Shown here: one piece after another, positions 23,401 to 36,083 of the stretch | Position numbering within the stretch: position 1 is the first letter of the stretch | Layout: each line of letters starts with the position of its first letter | Position numbers and translations under genes: made by a program | Notes under the pieces: generated by a model | What the model saw: the letters and a program-made list of their open reading frames with translations, nothing else | Told to the model about the DNA's origin: nothing | The model's database searches: none | DNA from: Leuctra nigra | Taxonomy: Eukaryota; Arthropoda; Insecta; Plecoptera; Leuctridae | NCBI GenBank assembly: GCA_934045905.1 | Contig: OW203762.1 | Coordinates: 9,949,647 to 10,013,646 of the forward strand | Reading direction: 5' to 3' | DNA length: 64,000 bases

Positions 23401-24789
23401 CAACAATTAAATAACTATTCACCGTTTGTCTGACAAATCATTGCTATCGGTGACCTAAACATGTGTTCGGGATTAACGTGTGAAATAACACGTACAATGT
23501 ATAATTATCATTCAGTTGCTATGATACACATTGCAACCAAAAATATTTCTTTACCTTTATAACATACAGTTTTCAGTTATAAATAATAAAATAGTGCATA
23601 CAGTAGAGACACACATTGATGTGCTCTTAGCGAGAGTCGAAATTCATCTGTTATTCTGCACTAGTAATTGTAGACGGGAAAACTGTTCGACATTGTTGTC
23701 ACAATGAGAATAAATACACATCGTGACATAACCTTGCCGAGATTGACTCAAGAATAATAGATAGCCCGAGATGCTACTATTTAGTATTTACAGTGAATTA
23801 TTATGGATGCTTAGAGAAGTGTTGCCGATTTCAACAGTTATTCAATTAGCAAAAATATATTTATATCTTCAAAAAAACATAAATATTCAAATTAAAATTT
23901 AAAAAATAGCATAAAAAATAATATTAAGTGAAGTCATTATTAATACAACAGCGAATTTTCTTATGATAAATTAAATTGTTGGGAAGATTTGTACATGGCT
24001 GTTTTGAATATCAACATTCTATGTTTCTGAAAATTTTCACTTACATTTTATCAACTTACAATGAAAATTTAATTTTAGGCCATTTCCAACATTTTAGACG
24101 GTATACACTTTATGATAGATAGATTTTTATAAATTAGGTAAGATGATTTAGACAACTCTGAGGTCCGTCTGTCTCCAGTCGTCGTTGATTGTGTAAATGC
24201 CGGGGAAACTGATGATTATTGTTGACGTACAAACTCTCGCTATCAGTGCACTATTTATATTTCCATGCTGTCTCTTAGGACCCTCCCATCATCCCCTTCC
24301 ACACCGTTACTGGAACTCCCAGAATGTTTACTTGCAACTTCAGTCGGTTTCAGTGCCCCTGGTTTTATGCAAAACTCATAACATTGATGGTGTGAGAAAG
24401 CAAATTGTGCCTCTACCGATCAAGTTAGAAAAAAAGTTTCAAGAGCAAAGTTGCTTGAAATTAAATCTAGTTTAAGCGTCGTTGAACCAATTTTTAAAAT
24501 TATTAGTTTTATTTACTCAATAATTACGCAACATATAACTACTTATAACTTTAAGCTGATTAAAAATTTCAAATAAGTGGTCAACGCTGCAGAATCTGCA
24601 ATTCATTCTCCACAACTTTGTCGCTTTAACATCTAGTCTATCTTCAACGAGACGGGACGATAACTGCTTTCCAGCCGAGGTCCTCATTCAGAGGCTCTTC
24701 CTTCCCCTTAACGTAAGCATTGTTGGATGATGAAATGAAATTTAAATCTCTCATACCCACAGATTTCCATTAATTTACACACCTATAAA
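23401..24789. other. Intergenic, nothing recognised
   Basis: AT-rich. A 92-codon open frame at 24197-24475 shows no recognisable domain. No repeats with clear termini. Confidence 0.4.
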
Positions 24790-25335
24790 TACACCTTGCA
24801 TGGACCCTTTAGTGTAGTTTCTTGTTTATTGTAACCGAGCTTCTAAGATTGACAGATTACAACATCTGAAATAATGAAATAATTTTGACTAAGTTGTAAA
24901 CAGCTAATATACCTAGTAATGGAGCCATTTTGTGTGGTTTCTTGTTTCGTAACTGAACCATCAAGATTGACAAATTAGCATAATTAAAATATTAAATTTA
25001 TTTTAGAAACTTAAAGTTGTGATCACGTAATGGATGCACGTAATGGAGCCTTTTTGTGTGGTTTCTTGTTTCGTGTTGTTCTTGTTTCTTGTTGAGCCAC
25101 CAATATTGACAAATTAACTCTATTTTAAATAATTAAATAAGTGTGACAAATGAAAAGTTGTATATACTGAATATTGGTAATGGAGCCTTTACTGTATTTT
25201 ACTATTTACTTAATTAACTGAATTTTACATAATTAAATTATTCGAATAAATTAAAAGCTGGGACAACCTTGTGCACCCAGTAATGGAGCCTTTTTTGTGT
25301 GGTTTCTAGTTTAGTAACTGAGCCACCAAGATTCT
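24790..25335 (+). repeat. Degenerate tandem repeat, about five units of 100-120 bp
   Basis: The phrase taatggagcctttttgtgtgg followed by tttcttgtttcgtaactgag and accaagattgacaaatta recurs about five times with extensive divergence (near 24808, 24920, 25040, 25180 and 25283). Confidence 0.65.
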
Positions 25336-25540
25336 GTTGATTAGCATGACCACGAATTGTTTTATTGCACAACTTTACGTACAACGTATACATTGACAAT
25401 CATTATTAGAGTCCAATGAGAATAATATTAAAAAGAGTAGCTATGTAATCGTTGAATGTATTCGGATTAACATTTTGAATATATACACAAGAAGGTTAAA
25501 CATTTTTTAAGTAAATAAAAAGATAAAAAATAAAACGTTT

Positions 25541-25660
25541 GATACGGGGATCGAACCCGGCAACGCCGTGATCGAAGTCACTTGCCTCATGTGACCGAGC
25601 CAATTCGCCACACTGATTTATAAACCTGTGTAGTATATCAAAGAAGAAAGGTGGAGCGTA
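25541..25660 (-). repeat. tRNA-derived SINE, copy a
   Basis: On the minus strand a tRNA-like head with B-box gggttcgatccccg and a D-arm-like ggctcggtca. It is followed outward by atcaaagaagaaaggtggagcgtaaa, which recurs beside copy b about 310 bp away. Not a functional tRNA: the acceptor stem does not pair well. Confidence 0.5.
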
Positions 25661-25850
25661 AAACGACGTGCGCAATTCCTGATTCCCTGATATCTTCAGT
25701 GTTCACGATGGCAACTGGCGTGCCGCGATTGCGATGTTTCGGTCTATTGATGATCTTCACAGCATCCCTGGACCTCTCATTTGAATATATATCCATGAAG
25801 GTATCATCGCTTATACAAATTAAAAAATAATATATGAAAAAAAAAGTTTT

Positions 25851-25970
25851 CCGGGATCGGGAATCGAACGTGTTATGCAGATGTCGAAGCCAGCTGCCTT
25901 CCTAACATGAGCTATCAGTCCGATGGGAATTATAGCCGCTGTTTAGTGTATCAAAGAAGAAGGGCGGAAC
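25851..25970 (-). repeat. tRNA-derived SINE, copy b
   Basis: Second, diverged copy of the preceding element in the same orientation, with B-box-like gttcgattcccgatcc and the flanking motif atcaaagaagaagggcgg. Confidence 0.5.
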
Positions 25971-26263
25971 GTAAATATTGATAATTTTCCCACTTCCGGT
26001 TTAAATTTATTGATTTTTCTTGAAGTGGAGTGTCTAGCAATACATTGTCTTTATTGTTGCCAAATTTCAAAACTCTCGATGGACCCGTTTGACTTTTAAA
26101 ATATTTAAAATTTAAAATTGTAATAACTTCACTTCCGGTCAAAATTTTTCAGATTTTCTTTCAAAGGGCCCTGCTATAAATATGACTCTATGTCTCTGCC
26201 AAATTTCAACTCTCTAGACCAAACCGTGTAACCTGTGGAGATGGGCAAACCAACCGGCCGTGC

Positions 26264-26264
<1 letters not shown>

Positions 26265-26300
<36 letters not shown>

Positions 26301-26301
26301 A
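26265..26301 (+). repeat. (ACTA)n microsatellite
   Basis: About nine perfect 4-bp units. Confidence 0.9.
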
Positions 26302-27018
26302 TGAAAGTCAATCCTTGCATGTTTGAGGCCCAAAATTCACCCCGAAGGGATGATCGCAGCACTTTGATATTTGGTTAGGTGTTGTCAGGTGGCTAAATAT
26401 ACCCGATAACCATGGTTTTCAACTTTCATTTCTAAATGCTTGCATGCGTACTGACACCCCGAAATCGGGCCCGAAGCGCTTGCAGTATAAGTCTGGTAGT
26501 AGCTCGCACGTTGTATTAGAGCGGTGCTTGGCAGCGTCGAGCTAGCGCCCGACTAGATATAAGACCACAATATTTATATTAGAATATAATAATGATTAGA
26601 ATCATACTCTATTGTACACAAGTATCTCACTTGAGCTTGAATTAATAATGATGGCAAGACATTAAGTTATCTCGCCGTAAACTTAATTTAGCAATTTTTA
26701 TTTATTTATGAATGTATGTAGGGTATTTATTTATTTATTCATTTATTTATGTATTCATTTATTTGTTTGTTTGTTTATTTATTTGTTTGTTTATTTATAA
26801 GTACTGTTGTTAAATTGTTACCAATTAAAATGTTGTTATACCTATCCATTGTTCGGCTTTATGAAATAAATTATACTCCATTAGGTATAGACCAATATTT
26901 TCCGCAAAAATTGGGGGAATGTGTCTAAAACCGATCCACAGTCTAGGTAAAACAGAAACTAATAGACTCGTTTTCTTTCACAGCTCTTCTATCAGGTCTT
27001 CGAATTCAGAACGTCAAC

Positions 27019-27430
27019 ATGTTATGCTGTTGGTTGTTCTTAGTTTTAGTTTGGAAGAACTTTAAGTTTTTTAAAAAACATTATTGTAAAACCATATTTG
27101 AAATCCTAGTTCCCATCTTCCTAGTTGGACTGTTTTGTATCACGTTAAGTCTTTTTAAAACGTTTAGTAAGACTTATGACTCGCATGCTACGAAAAGCAA
27201 TCATACACTTGATGGTCCGGGATCTCCTGGTCAGGGCCCCTCACAAGGCGACAACCAACCTAGTGATTTCTTGAAAAAGAAAGATGGGAAAAGGCTACCT
27301 AGAATAAAGGAAAAAGTCGACGGGTACGCAATTCAACTACCTAACGGTATAAAAGTGAGTTACACACCGTCAAACGAATTCACGGATGCCCTCATGGAGA
27401 GCGTCAGGGAGTTGCTGAATATGTCCGACA
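27019..27430 (+). CDS. ABCA exon 1: N-terminal helix
   Basis: Starts at ATG 27019 ([18 protein letters not shown]), with the VWKNF motif typical of the ABCA N-terminus and the first membrane helix [19 protein letters not shown] low-complexity Gly/Pro/Ser-rich segment follows, then the loop region. Donor GACA|GTAAGT, phase 1. An acceptor-like ttctttcacag ends at 26983 and the frame stays open from there to the ATG, so the exon may begin at 26984, either as 5' UTR or with additional codons. Confidence 0.85.
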
Positions 27431-30400
27431 GTAAGTTACTCATGAAGTCGTTACTCATAGTAGTGCAGTCTGTATTCCAACAATTGTGCAAAGTGATAGA
27501 AACATTCACATTTGTGTATTACTTACTAATTCGATCACGAGAAATTCAAAAATGTATGGCTCCAAGCTGAATTCCTGCAATTTTTGGAGTAATTACCTTT
27601 AGTAATTAAATTAAACAATTAAATGTCAACTAACACAAGAAGTTGGCGACTTTTTGGACATTTTAAAATTGAATATTATACCTATGGTTCAGCCATCTAG
27701 ACAGCTAAAGTAACTTTTAGGCTTAAGTGGATTTTACTTTTCGGGACAGTCCGAAACCTGCAAATTGCCAAGAACACAAATATGATATGAGTTGTTGATA
27801 ATCCAAATAAATCTCGCTTTCAGCCTTTTGGGATTGGTTCTGGTAAATTAAATGGAAAGAACACTGTGCGCTTGCATGCTGAATAACCTTGAGGCTTCGA
27901 AAATATTGACTTACCTGTTTGAAAGCGTTTTCCACTTCCAGAGCCTAAGATTGTTGAATCCGAAAAGGACATGGTCCACGGAGAAGTCGGCGTAATCTTC
28001 GTCAACGCGGATACGGAGCTGAAGTACATCCTGCGAACCTCATCCACCGATTGGAAAGTTGCAGGCCAAATGTACCTCAATATTCCACTGGCAGGACCAC
28101 CAGATGGCACAGGTTTGTGGACGGATTTGCACCAACTCGATAGGATTTACCACAATAGTATAACGCTATAGGTTTATCGCTTTGATGAGCGAGCACCGTT
28201 ACGCGAAAATAGTGTTAATTAGCGTTTACGTTTCTTATGAGTAGGTAACACGGCAGTGTACATATCTAATCTATAGTATTCTATTACAGGTGTATATTTT
28301 AAAACTGGATTTGTGGCTGTACAACAAGCTATTGATAGAGCCTTCATAAACAGCGTTGTGCCGAAGGAGAAGACCCAGAATATTAATGTAAGTTTCCAAT
28401 CGTTTCCATGTCACCATTTGCATTTTGCATAAGAAGTGTGCTTCCATTCGGAAATAACAATCTGAACAATTTTGTTTATTTTTCCACATTGTGATGCGCG
28501 GTAGTTCCTCTGGTCGAGCTGAATTTGGCCGTCATTTAAACATAGAGTCATAAAATGAGCAGAGGACTCGAATGTATAGCACTATAGCTATAGTGGTAGT
28601 TCTATAGTGGTATATAGTGGTAGTTCTATTTAGGTATAGTGGGGAACTACCAGAGGTAGTTCCTCTGGTCGAGCTGAATTTGGCCGTCATTTAAACATAG
28701 AGTCATAAAATGAGCAGAGGACTCGAATGTATAGCACTATAGGTAACAAGACTTTAAAACTGGTTTTAATTCAAAAACACAACTTATTTATTTTATATTT
28801 ATGTCATTATTCATTTTTCAAATTCAATACAAACTCCAATACAAAATGAGTGACAGTGACGCAGCTCGGTCCTTATCTGACGGAGGGCGCTGTACAACTA
28901 ACTAAAAATCATGTTCGCTCCAGCGTCTTTCCTTCCATGACGTCATCAACACGCGTACACTAGAATATTACGTCTGAACACACGCGCCAGTCAAACACCG
29001 GTGACCGAGTCCCACTGTTCTTGACTGCACGTGCACTGAACTACGCAGTCTAGATACGCCTCGAAACATGTCCCGTATCCGTCATCAAAATAAAAACACA
29101 CATGGTAGAAAGTACCACGTGTTCGATTCCATGCAATACTGACTATGAATCATCAATTCCGTTACAACTTTATTTAGTGAAGAGCTATCTCCCACATAAA
29201 GATTTAATTTGTAATAGCATATTATACCTAGCTATATCACACAGTTACATTTATTTTACATACTCTTAATCTGCCTAACTGCTTCAGGCGAAGGAGCTGA
29301 CCGAATAAAAATGTCTTAAAAACTCAACAAATCATAAAATGGTATTTGAACGAAACGGATTGGCTGCTTGTCAGGTTCCTTGACAATCAATCCGTGTTAT
29401 TATAAATGAAATCTGGGGGCTTATTCTCGAAAAAATTTTCACGTCATAAGTTATGAATCATAAAAAAGTCATACTATTAACATAGTGAGAGATAGGACAA
29501 ACCTCCTTATGAATCATAACTTGGGAGTTATGACGTGATAACATTTTCGAGAATAAGCCCCCAGAGCTCAACTAGAGTTAGATGACGAGATATAGCACAG
29601 ACTTTATGGGATGCCATCAAATCTTTTTCAGACAATCCGTTTTGTTCTAATACCTTTGTATACTTTGTTCAGTGTACCTATTATGCCCGGCAGGTAAGTA
29701 CATATGATTTGTGCATACGAGAGAAGATCAAAATCTCATTTGAAAAATAGAGAATTCTGTATTATGACAGTTTTAACAATTAGTTGTGGTAGTACCACAT
29801 GACCAATGGTGAGTAACAGGAATCGGTGCTTTCTGAGCAACTCCGAGTGTCAATTGTGAACCAACCAACATCAACCCAAACCGTTGCGTGTGATAGGCCC
29901 CAGGGGCGCGAGAATTTTTCTTGGAAAGACTTCGTAAATGGGACGTAAATTGACTGTGACAGAAACTCTAATAGCTTATTTATTTATACAAATAGAACTC
30001 TGATTTAGAAGTGTAGTATAACATACTGTGTTCTGACAGCTATTATTATTATTATTATTAAAGCAGATTGTTTACAGCACTTCAGGCCGTATTCTGCATC
30101 CTAAATGCCATTTATCTTTATTTAAGAAGTCTCCATCGCGAAGACCTCTTCTTCTCATGGCAGTGTCAACTCCTTCTGCCCACCTCCTCCTTGGTCTTCC
30201 TCTCTTTCTTCTTCTTGACGGTACCCATGACCAGGCTCTCATTGGCAATCTTTCATCTGGCATCCTTCTCAGATGGCCATACCATAAGAGTTGCTTCATC
30301 TCTATGTAATCCGTCAGTGATGTCTCCACTCCCATCATTTCCCGTATACGGTCGTTCCTCACATGGTCGAGTATCGTAACCTTGCAGCATCTTCTCCAGT

Positions 30401-33400
30401 ACCCCATCTCCATTGCTCGGACTCTTTGTGCCATTCGGGAAGATAAGGTCCAGATTTCTGATCCATAGGAAGCGCAGCTTTCGACGAATGAGTTGTAAAT
30501 ACGTGTTTTTGTCTTGGTTGAGATGACATCGTTCCAAAGCACTGGGTGTAGTTGTCTGGTGATCGCTCTTCCTCTGCCCAGCTTGTTCAGCACATCCCTC
30601 TCATCCGTTCCGTCAGCCGTCAATGTCACACCTAGATATTTGTACTCTGTTGTTAATCTTATAATACCTTTATTGGTTACCATGTCTTGACCCTCTCTTC
30701 CAATGACCATACATTGAGTCTTATCCATATTCACTTCTAAGCCCCAGGAATCGTATTCTTCTATAAGCTTTCTCATCATGTATTCTGCGTCGTGTTCATC
30801 TTCAGCAAGAACCACCTGATCGTCTGCGAATAGTAAAGAGTGTATATATTCTTTCCCAATTTTAACACCCATCGAACTACATTTCCGAGACCAATTCTCT
30901 AAAACTCTGTTCACGTATATTTTGAACAGGGTTGGTGACAAAGGACACCCCTGCCTTACACCTTTGTTGATTTTAAATTCTTCTGAATATGATTGTCCAC
31001 TTTTTACGCAACTTACAGCATTTTCATAGAGCTTTTTAATAGCATTCACATAAACTGTTTCGATCCCTTGATCTTCCAGAGCCTCCCAAAATTTATTTAA
31101 AGGAACGCTGTCAAATGCCTTTTTAAGATCTACGAAAATCAGGTGTAATTCACTTCCATGTGCAATACTCTTGTCCATAAGTTGTTTTATACAGAAAAGG
31201 TTGTCTACACATGATCTCCCGCTCCTGAAACCACTTTGTTCTTCTGTGACTCTAGCTTGCTGTTCTAACCGCTTAGTCAGAATTCGTCCATACAGCCTAC
31301 CTATCGACGACAAAACGCTGATCCCTCTGTAGTTTCCACAGTTCTTCCTGTCTCCTTTTTTATAGATGGAGCTGATGTAGCTCAATTTCCATTCTCCCGG
31401 TACTCCACCTCCACGCAAGCATTCAGTGAATATACCGGCCAGGGATTCAATAGTTACTAACGGAGCATTTTTTATAAGTTCGATAGGTATACTTCCAGGA
31501 CCAGCTGATCTATTATTCTTCGTGGATTTTAGAGCCATCATGATCTCTGCACATGTCACCTCCTCACATACTTCTCCAAGAGCTATTGGCACTGATGTGT
31601 ATTGTATGTTGCTGTATAGCGGTCTGTTCTCGGTCAGCAGTTCTTGATAATGCTTTTGCCATTTCTGATGTCCAATTGGGTCTATCCTTAACTGTTGCTG
31701 TGTGTTCGTCTTCAACGATCCCAGTGTCTTCCAAGCCAATCTTGAACGCGAGCTTCCTAACAGTGAATTAATTTCATCACACTTTCTATCCCAGAAAGTG
31801 TTCTTAGCTCTTTCTTCACCATATAATTATAGCGCATGTACAACCGTCTATCTTAATCTCTTTCTTCACCATATAATTATAGCGCATGTACAACCGTCTA
31901 TCTTCACCATCTTTGGTTGACAGCCACCTTTGGTAAAGTCTTCTCTTTTCTTCTGTTAGGTGTTCCAAGCTATCATTCCACCAATGTGGGTTTTGGAGAT
32001 TCTTCTTCTTTCTTCCATAATCTACTGTGCCTAATGCCTCTGAAGCAGCTTGATGTACATAGTTCTTCAGCAATAGATATCTTTGTTCTGGAGTCCCTTC
32101 TAATATGGCGTTCATTTTCCCAGCTAATCTAAGCTTATACAAGAATACAGTCGAGTCATTTTCAAAACCCCGTAGGTCATACTTCGGTTCCTGAAGTTTC
32201 GAAGATCCTTGGTCTATATTTGGTTCAATTGATTTACTCCTATAATTTCTGTAATTTATATGAACCTTTGCTTTTACTAAAAAATGATCTGAACCGCACT
32301 GTGCGCCTCTCTGGACTTTTACATCTAATACTTTAATGCGAGTATTTTTTTTGATGACAATGTAGTCAATAATGGACTTGTAGCCTCTGGTGGGCTGGAA
32401 CCAGGTGAACTTATGGATATCTTTATGACGGAAAAATCCATTCATAATTCTGAAAGAGAATTGAGAACAAATCTCAATCAATCTGGTTCCGTTATCATTT
32501 ACCAAATCCTCTCCATATTGCCCTACGATCTCGTCGTTTCTCCTTTTTCCCACTCTACCATTAAAGTCGCCCATAACAACAATTTCTTTTCGATCCCCAA
32601 TATTTCCTAACACTTCCGTCAACTTATCCATAAAATCGTCTTTGACCTGCCGGTCTGCGTCATCATTTGGCGAATAAACGCCTACTATTACTAACCTATG
32701 CTGCTGAAGTGCAAGTTCTAGGGTGATCAAACGTTCGTCAATTGCTGTCCAGTTTACAATTTTATTTTTCAGCTTTTTATGTACTGCAATCGATACTCCG
32801 GCCTTTGCCCTTCTATCCTTGTCTACTCCGCTGTAGAAATGGACGTAATCTTGCAATATTTCATTTCCATTACCCTTCTTTTTAGTTTCCGATAGGACAG
32901 CAATATCGATTTGGAGATTTGCAAGCTCCTTGAAAACCTCTGGGTACTTATTGCTAATCCCTTGGACATTCCAACATCCGATACTCATATTCCGTTTAAC
33001 TCGCCGAGGTCGATTACCATTTGATCCGTCCGGGTTCCGAGGCAATTTAGGATTGTTGTTTGCAATGTTGTTATTTTCCGAGTGATGAGGAGCAGGCCCA
33101 TCGCCTCAACCCCCAGACTTGGAGGACCAGGATTTTCTGTCGGGGTTGTCTCCCTTAGCCAAGAGTTTCCGGTTTTAAGGCGCCGAAGGATCGCCTGTCA
33201 CCCTCTTCCGTTAGCTACGTGACGACCATCCATTGGCCGCCACGCATTGCCCGGGAGTCACGCCGTGGACGTGGAAGTAGGATTTGCTAGCCATTGCTGA
33301 CTCGAGACCTCGAGCTTGCCTCATGGCAAAACCAGCGGGCATTAACTAGGTTTTAATGAGATACACCCACTTGGCATAGGTATACCTCCCTAGTACCCAT

Positions 33401-35593
33401 AGCTAGCCTTTGACCTCCCTGACAGCTATTAACTTCAGTAAAATTAATGATATAATAACAGAAAATATGGTTTATTTCGAATTTAAATATCGAACATTTT
33501 TTTACTCTAGAGGGGTTTCACGACCAAAATTTTATCACAGAACTATCGTGAATGACATTTGAAAACATAATCTAGTTGGATCAACCATTTATTTCACTTA
33601 AAAAATGTTAAAACTGGAATGTTATAAAAATAATTTTTTCTTCCATTTACGAAGTCTTTGCCAGAAAAATATTCGCCCCCGGGGCCCGGGGGTCTCTTTT
33701 TGCAACGAAATTTCCAACCGCGGAATCCAGCCATGGGTTGCAACTTGCAACCCAGTGTGATATCCAATTTATGAACACAAACACAACCTCACCAATGGAC
33801 TGACACCTTGACGCGGTGGTGGGGCCTCAGGGACCAACTCACATTACGAATTGGTCCCAACTAAGTGCAGTTCAGGGTCGCCCAAGTCCCATGCCCATCC
33901 CCCAAATTCACGGGCCCCATCGGGCCGGTCTCCCCCTTGAGATGGTGATCCCCCTGAAATCGGGTCCCACCGGCCCGTAGCCTCCCCCACTGGTTCGTCA
34001 CCATTCCGGCCTGGCATTCCCACCAGATCTAGACTCCCCCGCACCGGACCCCTTTTGTTGACACCCCCAAACTACCATTGTGATTGTGATCAACACAATT
34101 AAAAATACATTTTTATGTGCGCAAAATTGCCTCGTTGTCGATGCATCATTAAACCAAATTAATCTATAATCTAATCATAAGCACAATGTTAAATCATGAT
34201 GGCTCTTATTCGCAAATAACATTGCTGTCTACTTCGTCATGCCGTCAATAGAGTACTAGAGTGCCACGCCCACCAGGCACTTCCGGAGGATTCTGGTTTT
34301 TTTCCTTTATGGAAAATAACATGGGGGCTTACTTTGATTACTGGTCATTTGTAAACGAAACAGAGTTAAGAAAATCCCAATACAACACCATTAACTTCAA
34401 TCTTTCATTTATAATATTATGTCGACACATCTCTTTAAATATATACAAAATTTAAACTGTTACAAGTTAAACAACACACTACACAGCGTATGACGTCACG
34501 AAAGTGTACACCGTTGCGAGATGTAAATTCAATGAACTGTCAGTCTACATTTCAACAGATCATTACATTTCGTTTTATAGTATCCTGAAATTAAAATAAC
34601 TATAATATGAACTTGATTCAGTGTATAAACTCGAGGAACACAGAAATACTTCAGTTTTGTTTACTTTTCGTCAACAATCGAAATTTGACGTGCAAGGTCT
34701 GGCATCATTGTTGAAAATTGTTTCATTTGTTTTTCATTTTTGTAAAGTCGCAGTTGCCAACTCGCTTCCCAGGACATCGCGCTGCGCCGTGTTACAATTT
34801 ATTATTGATGTAGATTGCAACGTCGCACTTTGGAGCTGTTTAATAACTTAAACAGATTAACTATGGTATATATTTGAAGAGATGTGTCGACATAATATTA
34901 TAAATGAAAGATTGAAGTTAATGGTGGTGTATTGGGATTTTCTTAACTCTGTTTCGTTTACAAATGACCAGTAATCAAAGTAAGTCCCCATGTTATTTTC
35001 CATAAGGGAAAAAACCAGAATCCTCCGGAAGTGCCTGGTGGGCGTGGCACTCTAGTACTCTGGTTGATATTTTAATGGAAGAGTTATCAATGAAAATGTT
35101 GAACTAAAAGTAAAACAAATGCTTCTAACGATTATTAAGGTGCCTCGTTTTTTATTAAAGGAAATAAAATAGAGAATGTTGGCTAAACTTCTAAAGTACT
35201 GGTATACATGCATAAAACAAGTCACACAAACCCATACCACGTTACATGCCGCGAGCCTTTTGGCCTCCCTATTTCAAACATTATGACTTATTTACTCTCT
35301 TGTTCCAGTACACTATCCAAGAGTTTCCCTTCCCGCCTTACCATGCCAGCTTTGAGGACAAGGTAGTTTCTCCAGCTATCTTTCCGCTGTCCATCGTCAT
35401 CGGGTACATTCTGCTGTGCATCAACACTGTGGGCCAGATTGTGGAGGACAGGCAGACCGGAGCTACGGTAACGACCAATTTTTCTCCATACCCCCGTTTG
35501 TTCAGGACAAACTCTCCTTCCCAAGATGGTCTCAAACCTACACTGCGTTCCACATTTAGCTGTCCGGTAAGATATTTTGAATTCCCTTTGTCC

Positions 35594-35639
<46 letters not shown>

Positions 35640-35643
35640 TAGC

Positions 35644-35722
<79 letters not shown>

Positions 35723-36051
35723 TGGTCTCGGAAGACCACGCGATCGCACACAGCGACTGAGGGATGGACAAAAAACCTGATATTTGCAAAATATCCCGTC
35801 TGGCGGACAGCTCCTTGTGAAACGCAGTGTAGTTTACACGGTTCAATGTTTCATTCAATGCATTGCGTGGGAACCGGTTCTATCCAATGTAGTTTAAATC
35901 CGGTTTTTGCTTCAAATTCGCGTCTACATGGTTATATTCGTTGAAGAAAAATGTTGAATAAAATATAATTAAAATAATATTATTGAAAATCTTATATTTT
36001 TTCTACAAAAACAGTTATTTGGGAGTACACAATGCGAGGTGCGTGAAGTTG

Positions 36052-36083
<32 letters not shown>

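Larger units (their letters stand above)
30046..33418 (-). mobile_element. Full-length RTE-like non-LTR retrotransposon
   Basis: 3.37-kb insertion flanked by the 13-bp duplication ctgacagctatta (30033-30045 and 33419-33431). The 3' end (left) has an AAT-type microsatellite tail. A 5' UTR of about 370 bp is followed by an apurinic-type endonuclease and a reverse transcriptase in one frame, disrupted by a 50-bp tandem duplication at 31811-31910. Microsatellite tail and domain order fit the RTE clade. The clade call is by eye. Confidence 0.85.
29896..33686. mobile_element. Inverted-repeat element split by the LINE
   Basis: The left end reads ggccccaggggcgcgaga and then aaagacttcgtaaatggga (29896-29943). 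The right end is its inverted counterpart (33645-33686). Removing the LINE at 30046-33418 leaves an element of about 420 bp, so the MITE was there first. Confidence 0.65.

Noticed and set aside
35288..35858. Minus-strand frames rich in SLSLSLSL and plus-strand RERERE frames
   Set aside because: They are translations of the GA microsatellite at 35593-35719, not genes. The plus-strand frame also contains the real ABCA exon 4 upstream.
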